DNA of 16,014 nucleotides from DATCKG01 sp036562385 (GTDB lineage Bacteria; Bacillota; Sulfobacillia; Symbiobacteriales; Symbiobacteriaceae), in contig DATCKG010000067.1 in the NCBI GenBank assembly GCA_036562385.1, positions 1 to 16,014 on the forward strand. The letters run 5' to 3'. Within the stretch, counting starts at the first letter, position 1; each line of letters opens with the position of its first letter. A program made the translations under genes and the position numbers. The notes under the pieces were generated by a model. That model did no database searches, was not told the DNA's origin, and worked only from the letters and a program-made list of their open reading frames with translations. Positions 1 to 5,768 of the stretch are shown here, one piece after another.

Positions 1-3
1 GCG

Positions 4-19
4 CTACGTCGTCACGTAG
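4..19 (+). other. Short hairpin at window edge
   Basis: CTACGT and ACGTAG form a perfect 6-bp stem around the loop CGTC. No T-run follows, so it is not a convincing intrinsic terminator. It may belong to the end of an upstream unit outside the window or be chance. No coding region is supported in positions 1-190. Confidence 0.25.
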
Positions 20-29
20 GCCCGCCAAA

Positions 30-59
30 GATCACCCCTGGCGAAAACCAGCAGTGATC
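30..59 (+). repeat. Imperfect inverted repeat upstream of hpt
   Basis: GATCAC (30-35) and GTGATC (54-59) enclose a second inverted pair, CTGG (38-41) and CCAG (48-51). Each side has a 2-nt internal mismatch, and the central loop is A-rich. The sequence CAGTGATCC (52-60) is the exact reverse complement of GGATCACTG at 96-104. The same half-site therefore recurs in this leader. A protein-binding or RNA-structure role is inference. Confidence 0.4.
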
Positions 60-88
60 CCACGCCAGGCCCATTCTACCACATCCGG

Positions 89-133
89 GGTGACAGGATC
101 ACTGACGAGTTTCAGGTGACAAAATCACTGGCG
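89..133 (+). promoter_or_regulatory. Two direct 19-bp repeats with GTGA-N5-TCAC dyads (candidate operators)
   Basis: GGTGACAGGATCACTGACG (89-107) is repeated as GGTGACAAAATCACTGGCG (115-133), differing at three positions. The start-to-start distance is 26 bp, about two and a half DNA turns. Each copy contains the dyad GTGA-N5-TCAC. They lie just upstream of the proposed hpt promoter, where an activator or repressor site would be expected. The spacer is one base shorter than the N6 of a CRP/FNR site, so I do not assign the regulator. Confidence 0.45.
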
Positions 134-147
134 CTTGACACAGGGGG

Positions 148-170
148 CTGGCATACCTTGACGCTGCCAG
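148..170 (+). promoter_or_regulatory. Inverted repeat CTGGCA-N11-TGCCAG over the hpt -35 region
   Basis: CTGGCA (148-153) and TGCCAG (165-170) are perfect inverted 6-mers separated by 11 bases. The candidate -35 hexamer TTGACG (158-163) lies inside the spacer. A dimeric repressor bound here would cover the promoter. This is position-based inference only, and a 6-bp dyad can arise by chance. Confidence 0.3.
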
Positions 171-186
171 TCCGTGCGAGTAGACT
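158..186 (+). promoter_or_regulatory. Candidate sigma-A-type promoter for hpt-guaA
   Basis: TTGACG (158-163), a 17-base spacer and TAGACT (181-186) match the -35/-10 pattern at 5 of 6 and 4 of 6 positions. Transcription would begin near 193. That is at or after the upstream ATG at 191 and supports the downstream GTG at 263 as the real hpt start. A perfect TTGACA at 135-140 has no acceptable -10 at the right distance. Confidence 0.5.
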
Positions 187-245
187 TTGAATGATTATGG
201 AATGCGCCGCTGTAGTCGCACCATCCGCTGCTGCCAAAGTGCAAC

Positions 246-253
246 GAGAGGGG
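246..253 (+). promoter_or_regulatory. Ribosome binding site deciding the hpt start
   Basis: GAGAGGGG lies nine bases upstream of the GTG at 263. No comparable purine-rich site precedes the in-frame ATG at 191. The GTG also gives a protein of normal family length. Confidence 0.6.
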
Positions 254-262
254 TCTTGGGTT

Positions 263-811
263 GTGCTAGAAGATGTCGAACGGGTCTTGATCACTGAAGA
301 GCAGATTCAGAAACGTGTCCGGGAGATGGGCGCCCAGATTTCCGAGGATTATAAGGGTAAGGACCTGGTGGTGGTGGGCATTCTGAAGGGTGCCGCCCTG
401 TTCTGCGCGGACCTGTTCCGAGCCATCACCATTCCCGCCGAACTGGATTTCATGCGCATCTCCTCCTACGGGCCTTCCACCAAGTCCACCGGCGTGCATC
501 GGGTGCTGCTGGATCTGGACTATACCCTGGAAGGCCGTCATGTGTTGATTGTAGAGGATATTGTAGACACCGGCCTTACCATCAAGTTCCTGAAGGAGTA
601 TCTCACGCAGCGGGGGCCGGCTTCCGTGCGGACGGCGACCCTGCTGGACAAGCCGTCGCGCCGGAAGGTGGACGTCACGATTGATTACTGCGGCTTTGTG
701 GTGCCGGATTTCTTCGTCTGTGGCAACGGCCTCGATTATGCGGAGAAATACCGGAACCTCAGGGAGATTTGCATTCTGAAACCAGAGGTGTACGAGGGGA
801 AGAAGCGGTAG
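263..811 (+). CDS. hpt: Hypoxanthine-guanine phosphoribosyltransferase
   Basis: This cytosolic salvage enzyme condenses hypoxanthine or guanine with PRPP to give IMP or GMP. The 182-residue product has the type I PRTase PRPP loop VLIVEDIVDTGLT at about residues 94-106. Near the N-terminus is GILKGAALF (39-47), and near the C-terminus VVPDFF...GLDYAEKYRNL, the base-recognition segment. I chose GTG 263 because of its ribosome binding site, the normal family length of about 180 residues, and the promoter position. An in-frame ATG at 191 would add 24 residues unlike the family. The usual aromatic residue in the GYGLDY/GFGLDY motif is Asn here (GNGLDY). The stop codon abuts the guaA start, so the two are co-translated and likely co-transcribed. 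Both products feed the GMP pool. Confidence 0.93.
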   Translation: MLEDVERVLITEEQIQKRVREMGAQISEDYKGKDLVVVGILKGAALFCADLFRAITIPAELDFMRISSYGPSTKSTGVHRVLLDLDYTLEGRHVLIVEDIVDTGLTIKFLKEYLTQRGPASVRTATLLDKPSRRKVDVTIDYCGFVVPDFFVCGNGLDYAEKYRNLREICILKPEVYEGKKR

Positions 812-2353
812 ATGGCTCGTGGGACAGATCTGATCGTCGTGCTTGATTTCGGGGCCCAGTACGGCCAACTGATCGCCCGGCGGGTCCGCGAACAGCAGGT
901 CTACTGCGAAGTCTGGCCGCACACGACGCCGGCGGAGCGGTTCCGTGCCGAAGGGGTCAAAGGAATCATCTTCTCCGGCGGGCCCGCCAGCGTTTACGGC
1001 GAGGGGGCGCCGAAGTGCGATCCGGAGATCTTCCGGCTGGGCATCCCCATCCTTGGCATCTGCTACGGCATGCAGCTACTGAGCAAGGAACTGGGCGGCG
1101 ATGTCCGTCCGGCGGCGAAGCGGGAGTACGGCAAGGCGATCCTGCAGGTGAAGGAGCCGAACCACCCGCTGCTGGCCGGGCTGGATCCGGAGACCCAGGT
1201 GTGGATGAGCCACGGCGATGTGGTGGTGGCCCCGCCGCCGGGCTTCCGCATTATCGGTTCCACCGCGAACACCGCCACCGCTGCCATTGGTGATGATGAG
1301 CGAAAACTGTACGGGGTTCAGTTTCACCCTGAGGTGGTCCACACCCTCCAGGGCAAGGAGCTCATCGCGAACTACCTCTTCCGGATCTGCGGCTGCAAGG
1401 GTGACTGGACGACGGCCTCCTTCATCGAGGAGCAGGTGCGGCAGATCCGGGAGCGGGCGGCCGGGCGGAAGGCGCTCTGCGCCCTTTCCGGTGGTGTTGA
1501 CTCCAGCGTGGCGGCGGTGCTGGTCCATCGGGCCATCGGCGACGACCTGACCTGCATCTTCGTGGACCACGGCCTCCTGCGGAAGGGCGAGGCGCAGCAG
1601 GTGGTGCAGACGTTCCGGGATACCTTCCACATGCGGCTGATCCACGTGGATGCTTCCCAGCGGTTCCTGAGCAAACTGGCGGGCGTCCGGGATCCGGAGC
1701 AGAAGCGGAAAATCATCGGCAACGAGTTCATCCGGGTCTTCGAGGACGAGGCCCGCAAATTGGGTAAGATCGATTTTCTGGTGCAGGGTACGGTTTATCC
1801 GGACGTCATCGAGTCCGGCACTGCCACCGCAGCCACCATCAAGAGCCATCACAACGTGGGCGGGCTGCCGGAGGATCTGCAGTTTGAATTGATTGAGCCC
1901 CTGCGGGAGCTGTTCAAGGACGAAGTCCGGGCCGTGGGCCGGGCCCTGGGGTTGCCGGAGGAGATTGTGGGGCGCCATCCCTTCCCGGGGCCGGGGCTGG
2001 CCATCCGGGTGCTGGGGGAAGTAACCCCCGAGAAGCTGGCCATCCTGCGGGAGGCCGATGCCATCTACCTGGAGGAGATCCGGAAGGCGGGGCTGTACGA
2101 CAAGATCTGGCAGGCCTTTGCGGTGCTGCCGGATGTGCGGAGCGTCGGCGTCATGGGGGACGAGCGGACCTACGCATACCCCGTGGTGCTGCGGGCGGTG
2201 ACCTCCGAGGACGGCATGACCGCGGATTTCTACCGGTTCCCATGGGACGTGCTGGAGCGGATCAGCAACCGGATCCTGAACGAGGTGCCGCAGGTGAACC
2301 GGGTGGTCTACGACATGACCTCCAAGCCGCCCGGGACCATCGAATGGGAATAG
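812..2353 (+). CDS. guaA: GMP synthase (glutamine-hydrolysing)
   Basis: GuaA converts XMP to GMP using ATP and the amide nitrogen of glutamine. The 513-residue protein has the normal two-part layout. The N-terminal class I glutaminase has nucleophile Cys84 in GICYGMQLL, with His172 and Glu174 in VQFHPEV completing the triad. The ATP pyrophosphatase domain opens with the P-loop SGGVDS at 226-231, and the C-terminal dimerisation domain ends in the conserved PPGTIEWE. The ATG directly follows the hpt stop codon, and GAGGGG upstream (794-799) serves as ribosome binding site. It is a complete, ordinary-looking enzyme. An intrinsic terminator follows within 20 bases, so hpt-guaA looks like a two-gene operon separate from the permease and the pur run. 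Confidence 0.98.
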   Translation: MARGTDLIVVLDFGAQYGQLIARRVREQQVYCEVWPHTTPAERFRAEGVKGIIFSGGPASVYGEGAPKCDPEIFRLGIPILGICYGMQLLSKELGGDVRPAAKREYGKAILQVKEPNHPLLAGLDPETQVWMSHGDVVVAPPPGFRIIGSTANTATAAIGDDERKLYGVQFHPEVVHTLQGKELIANYLFRICGCKGDWTTASFIEEQVRQIRERAAGRKALCALSGGVDSSVAAVLVHRAIGDDLTCIFVDHGLLRKGEAQQVVQTFRDTFHMRLIHVDASQRFLSKLAGVRDPEQKRKIIGNEFIRVFEDEARKLGKIDFLVQGTVYPDVIESGTATAATIKSHHNVGGLPEDLQFELIEPLRELFKDEVRAVGRALGLPEEIVGRHPFPGPGLAIRVLGEVTPEKLAILREADAIYLEEIRKAGLYDKIWQAFAVLPDVRSVGVMGDERTYAYPVVLRAVTSEDGMTADFYRFPWDVLERISNRILNEVPQVNRVVYDMTSKPPGTIEWE

Positions 2354-2367
2354 GGTGTGCCGGAAAC

Positions 2368-2397
2368 GGGGGCGGGGCGGTGTCCCGCCCCCATTTG
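2368..2397 (+). terminator. Intrinsic terminator after guaA
   Basis: GGGGGCGGG (2368-2376) and CCCGCCCCC (2384-2392) form a perfect 9-bp GC stem with a 7-base loop. A weak T-rich tail, ATTTGT, follows. It starts 14 bases after the guaA stop. The stem is very stable and the U-tract is short. Confidence 0.7.
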
Positions 2398-2466
2398 TCG
2401 CGCTCCTGGTGGAAAGGGATGGCTGAAGACGGAAAATCTGTGCCGAAAAGGCTTGGTCGTACGGAC

Positions 2467-2510
2467 ATGTCCGAACGATTAAAGGATGCAATCGAAAAAA
2501 GTTCGGGTTT
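2467..2510 (+). promoter_or_regulatory. Inverted PurBox pair (candidate PurR operator)
   Basis: ATGTCCGAACGAT (2467-2479) and, on the opposite strand, the complement of 2498-2510 (AAACCCGAACTTT) match the Bacillus PurR PurBox AWWWCCGAACWWT, as I recall it, at about 11 and 12 of 13 positions. The CCGAAC and GTTCGG cores are exact. The boxes point toward each other with an 18-base gap; known PurR control sites have 16-17. They sit immediately upstream of the -35 element, close to the -81 to -29 location known for PurR targets. In that family PRPP releases PurR from DNA, so the permease would be derepressed when PRPP is high. The 2398-2466 stretch before the boxes shows nothing else. Confidence 0.72.
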
Positions 2511-2514
2511 TGGG

Positions 2515-2544
2515 TTGACACGGCCCATCGGGACACCCTACAGT
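2515..2544 (+). promoter_or_regulatory. Sigma-A-type promoter of the permease leader
   Basis: A perfect TTGACA (2515-2520) is followed after 18 bases by TACAGT (2539-2544), which matches TATAAT at 4 of 6. Transcription would start near 2551, giving a leader of about 230 bases that carries the riboswitch. The downstream PurBox ends four bases before the -35. Confidence 0.72.
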
Positions 2545-2559
2545 AGAGGTGGCGACAGC

Positions 2560-2691
2560 GGGCTCATGAGGAAAGTGTGCCTAGGGTTCCGCGGCGCCTT
2601 GGGGGCGCCGGACCGTGACCGAGCGGCGCAGGCCGGAACCGTTCCGGCTACACCGATGGGGGAAAAGCCCGGGCGGGTAGGTTTCACTCAC
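2560..2691 (+). ncRNA. ykkC-family riboswitch, probably the PRPP class (subtype 2b)
   Basis: The conserved ykkC blocks appear in order: CTAGGGTTCCG (2581-2591), a P2 hairpin CGGCGCC/GGCGCCG (2592-2610), GACCGTGACCGAG (2611-2623), a P3 hairpin GCCGGAA/TTCCGGC (2632-2648), ACACCG, and GGGGGAAAAGCCCGGG ending at 2673. A closing P1 helix can form from TGAG, GAAA and CCTA (2567-2574, 2580-2583) with TAGG, TTTC and CTCA (2678-2690). Family knowledge: ykkC subtypes sense guanidine, ppGpp, PRPP or ADP and mostly turn genes on. I infer PRPP from the purine-gene setting and the neighbouring PurBoxes. I cannot exclude ppGpp, which differs by very few positions, or guanidine. Confidence 0.82.
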
Positions 2692-2723
2692 GGTCGCGAG
2701 TGAAGTCTACCCGCCTGTCGTTT
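2672..2723 (+). terminator. Riboswitch-controlled terminator hairpin
   Basis: GGCGGGTAGGTTTCACTCAC (2672-2691) pairs with GCGAGTGAAGTCTACCCGCC (2696-2715) over about 19 bp, with two G-U pairs and one A-C mismatch, around the loop GGTC. The tail TGTCGTTT is only modestly T-rich. Bases 2678-2690 are shared with the 3' side of riboswitch helix P1. Ligand binding and this hairpin are therefore mutually exclusive, which is the logic of a transcriptional ON switch. Confidence 0.72.
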
Positions 2724-2782
2724 CCAGCCGCTCGCTGTCGTCAGGATCGTCGGGCCTATCACACAGCAAGGAGGTTACCGTC

Positions 2783-4117
2783 GTGGCAACGCTGCAGGAG
2801 CGTGCGGGCGCACCGTCCCAGGGCATCCTGGACCGGTTCTTCGGGCTGTCGGCCGCGGGGACCACGGTGCGTACCGAAGTGATCGCCGGACTCACCACGT
2901 TTGTGACCATGGCCTACATCATCGCTGTGAACCCCTCCATCCTGGCCCAGGCTGGCATGGACAAGGGCGCGGTCATCACGGCCACCATCTTGGCGTCCGC
3001 CCTGTCCACGCTGGTGATGGGGTTGTTTGCCAACTGGCCTTTCGCTCTGGCGCCCGGTATGGGACTGAACTCGTTCTTTACCTTCACGCTGTGCGTGAGC
3101 ATGGGCCTGCCCTGGCAGACCGCCCTGGGCTGCGTGTTCATCTCGGGTGTGTTGGCCCTGATCGTCACGCTGACCGGCCTGCGGGAATTGATGATCAAGG
3201 CCATTCCGGCATCGCTGAAGCATGCCGTCAGCGCCGGTATCGGCTTTTTCATCATGCTGATCGGTCTCAAGAATGCTGGCATCATCCTTCCGAATGAGGC
3301 CACCCTGGTTGCCCTGGGCGACCTGACCGCTCCGGGGCCCCTGCTGGCGATCATCGGCCTGGTGATCACCGGCGCCCTGGTGGCCCTGCAGGTTCCCGGC
3401 GCGATTCTGATCGGCATTGCTGTCACCACGGCCATCGGCGTGCCTCTAGGTCTTACTCCGCTGCCTGACGGGATTGTGAGCATGCCGCCTTCGCTGGCCC
3501 CGACCTTCCTGCAGCTTGACCTGGCGGGGGCCCTGCAGCTCAGCATGTTCACCATCATCTTCTCGATGTTCTTCGCCGACCTGTTTGACACCATCGGCAC
3601 CTTCGTGGGCGTGGCCGGCAAAGCCGGCCTGCTGGAGGAGGATGGCTCCCTGAAGGGCAGCAGCCGGGCGCTGGTCTGCGACTCCCTGGGCACCATCATC
3701 GGCGCGCTGCTGGGTACCAGCAACACCACCACCTATGTGGAGAGCGCCGCCGGGGTCGCTGCCGGCGGACGGACCGGCCTGACCGCCGTGGTCACCGCCC
3801 TGCTCTTCCTGCTGGCTGCCTTCTTCTCTCCGCTGGTCGCGGTGATCCCCGGTGAAGCGACGGCCCCGGCCCTGATCATCGTCGGCATCCTGATGGCCTC
3901 CCCGATCCTGCAGATCGACCTGAACGACTTCGCCGAAGCGCTGCCGGCCATCATCACGGCCCTCATGATGCCCTTTACCTTCTCCATCGCCACCGGCCTC
4001 GCGCTGGGCTTCATCTCCTACGTGGTACTCAACGTGCTCATCGGCCGGGCCAAGAAGGTCCACTGGATGATGTACATCCTCGCGCTCTTCTTCCTCTACT
4101 ACTTCGTTGCCTTGTGA
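2783..4117 (+). CDS. pbuG: NCS2-family purine base permease (AzgA/PbuG type; hypoxanthine/guanine/adenine)
   Basis: This integral membrane protein probably imports purine bases with protons. The 444-residue product is hydrophobic almost throughout, as expected for the many-helix NCS2 fold. It shows AzgA/PbuG-like motifs: EVIAGLTTFVTMAYIIAVNP near the N-terminus, FALAPGMGLNSFFTF (about 92-106), FADLFDTIGTFVGVAGKAGLL (about 266-286) and GTSNTTTYVESAAGVAAGGRTG (about 312-333). GTG 2783 is chosen because AAGGAGG at 2768-2774 lies at good spacing. The gene sits alone between its regulated leader and a terminator. Control by PurR and a PRPP-type riboswitch fits a salvage importer, since PRPP is the co-substrate Hpt needs. 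Exact base specificity cannot be read from sequence, so the symbol is family-level. Confidence 0.88.
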   Translation: MATLQERAGAPSQGILDRFFGLSAAGTTVRTEVIAGLTTFVTMAYIIAVNPSILAQAGMDKGAVITATILASALSTLVMGLFANWPFALAPGMGLNSFFTFTLCVSMGLPWQTALGCVFISGVLALIVTLTGLRELMIKAIPASLKHAVSAGIGFFIMLIGLKNAGIILPNEATLVALGDLTAPGPLLAIIGLVITGALVALQVPGAILIGIAVTTAIGVPLGLTPLPDGIVSMPPSLAPTFLQLDLAGALQLSMFTIIFSMFFADLFDTIGTFVGVAGKAGLLEEDGSLKGSSRALVCDSLGTIIGALLGTSNTTTYVESAAGVAAGGRTGLTAVVTALLFLLAAFFSPLVAVIPGEATAPALIIVGILMASPILQIDLNDFAEALPAIITALMMPFTFSIATGLALGFISYVVLNVLIGRAKKVHWMMYILALFFLYYFVAL

Positions 4118-4123
4118 CCGGCG

Positions 4124-4152
4124 GGGCTCGGGTTTCCCCGGGCCCTTTTCTT
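4124..4152 (+). terminator. Intrinsic terminator after the permease gene
   Basis: GGGCTCGGG (4124-4132) pairs with CCCGGGCCC (4137-4145), one pair being U-G, around a TTTC loop. TTTTCTT follows. This is a well-formed rho-independent terminator six bases after the permease stop, and it separates that gene from the purB run. Confidence 0.82.
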
Positions 4153-4223
4153 GTCCTCCGGCCCCGCAGCGGGGCGGCCGTGGGATCGCCTCCGGCGGCA
4201 GGGAATTGCGGGGAAGATCGGGA

Positions 4224-4249
4224 AGTGGTGCAAAAATTTATACCCCACT
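4224..4249 (+). promoter_or_regulatory. AT-rich island before purB (weak promoter or leader candidate)
   Basis: An AT-rich block, CAAAAATTTATA (4231-4242), stands out in an otherwise GC-rich gap. It is framed by the inverted pair AGTGG (4224-4228) and CCACT (4245-4249). TATACC (4239-4244) could be a -10 element, but no matching -35 lies 16-18 bases upstream. The rest of the 160-base gap before purB holds the permease terminator, a short hairpin GCCCC/GGGGC (4161-4175) and the purB ribosome binding site GAGGAGAGG (4262-4270). Confidence 0.25.
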
Positions 4250-4277
4250 GGATTGTTGACAGAGGAGAGGTGCTCCC

Positions 4278-5594
4278 ATGATTGCACGTTACACCCGACC
4301 GAACATGGCGCGGCTTTGGTCGCCGGAGTATCGCTTCCAGAAGTGGCTGGAGGTGGAGATCCTGGCCTGCGAGGCCTGGGCCGAACTGGGCGTCCTCCCC
4401 AAGGATGAGGTGGCGGAACTGAAAAAGCGGATGTTCACCGTGGATGCCGACTTCGTCCGCCGGGTGGAGGAGATCGAGAAGACCACCCGCCACGATGTGA
4501 TCGCGTTCACCACCGCGTGCGCGGAGCGGATCAACCACCCGTCGGCCCGGTTCATCCACTACGGCCTCACCTCCACCGACGTGGTGGATACGGCCCTCTC
4601 TGCCATCCTGAACGAGGCGGTGCGGGAGATTCAGGCCGGGCTGGACCGGCTGATCGAGGTGGTGGGGAAGCGGGCCCTGGAGTTCAAGTACACCCCCATC
4701 ATGGGTCGGACCCACGGGGTGCACGCGGAGCCCACCAGCTTCGGCCTGAAGTTGGCGGTCTTTTACGCCCAACTGAAGCGGGACGCCGTGCGCCTGGAAC
4801 AGGCCCGCCAGATGATCGCGGTGGGCAAGCTCTCCGGTGCGGTGGGCAATTACGGCAACAGCGATCCCCGGGTGGAGGAGTACGTCTGCACCCGCATGGG
4901 GCTGAAGCCCGCGGAGATTTCCACCCAGGTGCTGCAGCGGGACCGGCACGCCCAGCTCATGACCACCCTGGCGATCCTGGGTTCTACCCTGGACGCCATG
5001 GCGGTGGAGTTCCGGCTCTTGCAGAAGACCGAGACCCGCGAGGTGGAAGAGCCCTTCAGCAAGGGGCAGAAGGGTTCCAGCGCCATGCCCCACAAGCGGA
5101 ACCCGGTGGCCCTGGAGCAGATCTCCGGCCTGGCCCGGGTGCTGCGGGCCAACGCCATCGCCGCGCTGGAGGACATCGCGCTGTGGCATGAGCGGGATAT
5201 CTCCCACTCCTCGGTGGAGCGGGTGATCCTGCCGGATTCCACCACGCTGGCGGATTACCTGATTGACCGGATGACCTGGATCGTGGAGAACCTGCTGGTC
5301 TATCCGGAGAACATGAAGCGCTCCATGGCCATGTCCTACGGCCTCACCTCTTCCGGCAACGTGCTCTTGGCGCTGGTGGAGAAGGGGCTCAGCCGGGAGC
5401 AGGCCTACGCGGTGGTGCAGCAGAACGCGATGCGGTCCTGGACCGAGGGGATCCATCTTCGGAAGCTTTTGGAGCAGGATCCCACTGTCCAGGCGCTGCT
5501 GTCGCCCAAGGAACTGGACGACGCCTTTGACGTGAAGCGGCACCTGCGGCACGTGGATACCATCTTCGCCCGACTGGGGCTGACAGAGTCATGA
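4278..5594 (+). CDS. purB: Adenylosuccinate lyase
   Basis: PurB acts twice. It splits SAICAR to AICAR plus fumarate in the IMP pathway, and adenylosuccinate to AMP plus fumarate. The 438-residue cytosolic enzyme has the family N-terminus YTRPNMARLWS, the catalytic-histidine motif GRTHGVHAEP (His146 and His149) and the fumarase/aspartase signature GSSAMPHKRNP at 266-276 with the mobile-loop serines. Length is normal. The ATG follows GAGGAGAGG. It heads the biosynthetic run, and its TGA overlaps the next small ORF's ATG as ATGA. Neither a PurBox pair nor a riboswitch is visible directly in front of it. Its transcription may come from a weak local promoter or from readthrough of the permease unit. 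Confidence 0.97.
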   Translation: MIARYTRPNMARLWSPEYRFQKWLEVEILACEAWAELGVLPKDEVAELKKRMFTVDADFVRRVEEIEKTTRHDVIAFTTACAERINHPSARFIHYGLTSTDVVDTALSAILNEAVREIQAGLDRLIEVVGKRALEFKYTPIMGRTHGVHAEPTSFGLKLAVFYAQLKRDAVRLEQARQMIAVGKLSGAVGNYGNSDPRVEEYVCTRMGLKPAEISTQVLQRDRHAQLMTTLAILGSTLDAMAVEFRLLQKTETREVEEPFSKGQKGSSAMPHKRNPVALEQISGLARVLRANAIAALEDIALWHERDISHSSVERVILPDSTTLADYLIDRMTWIVENLLVYPENMKRSMAMSYGLTSSGNVLLALVEKGLSREQAYAVVQQNAMRSWTEGIHLRKLLEQDPTVQALLSPKELDDAFDVKRHLRHVDTIFARLGLTES

Positions 5595-5740
5595 CGATCA
5601 AAGGAATCGTCGCCGGCATCCTGGCGGGCGGGGTGGTCACCGCTTCGCTGGTACTGGTGGCCCCCCGCAGCCGCCTGCTGCGGATTCTAAGTCCGATTTT
5701 GGGCGTGGCGGTTGCCTATCTGATCATGCGGCTGCTGTGA
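5591..5740 (+). CDS. 49-residue two-helix membrane protein, function unknown
   Basis: The ORF begins MTIKGIVAGILAGGVVTASL. Residues about 5-24 form a glycine-rich hydrophobic segment. A short basic turn, APRSRLLR (24-31), follows, and a second hydrophobic segment runs from 32 to 47, ending in MRLL. This predicts a helical hairpin with the arginines in the connecting loop and at the end. The start overlaps the purB stop as ATGA, the classic mark of translational coupling, and purC begins 28 bases after its stop. I do not recognise the family. It is not PurS, which is a soluble protein of about 80 residues. Coupled overlap and an intact hydrophobic pattern make it more likely real than chance, but its link to purine synthesis is only positional. 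Confidence 0.6.
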   Translation: MTIKGIVAGILAGGVVTASLVLVAPRSRLLRILSPILGVAVAYLIMRLL

Positions 5741-5768
5741 GGAATTCCGGGCGGGGAGGCGCGGATCC

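Noticed and set aside
89..133. CRP/FNR-type binding sites
   Set aside because: The GTGA/TCAC halves are separated by 5 rather than 6 bases and lack the outer T/A bases of TGTGA-N6-TCACA, so the family assignment is not supported.
191..262. In-frame ATG at 191 as the hpt start (206 residues)
   Set aside because: It lacks a ribosome binding site, adds a non-family N-terminus and falls at or before the expected transcription start. GTG 263 fits all three criteria better.
2242..2703. Plus-strand open frame across the guaA end and the regulatory leader
   Set aside because: It overlaps the guaA 3' end, the terminator, PurBoxes and riboswitch, has no family resemblance and no start context. It is a GC-driven chance frame.
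2354..2782. A tandem guanine (xpt-type) riboswitch next to the ykkC aptamer
   Set aside because: Tandem guanine-PRPP arrangements are known, but I see no purine-aptamer signature or second set of helices here. The 5' part is taken up by the terminator, PurBoxes and promoter.
4299..4304. CCGAAC core resembling a PurBox near the purB start
   Set aside because: It lies within codons for the conserved PurB motif RPNM, its flanks do not match the PurBox, and it has no inverted partner at the right distance.
5591..5740. The small ORF as purS
   Set aside because: PurS is a soluble protein of about 80 residues. This product is 49 residues and almost wholly hydrophobic.
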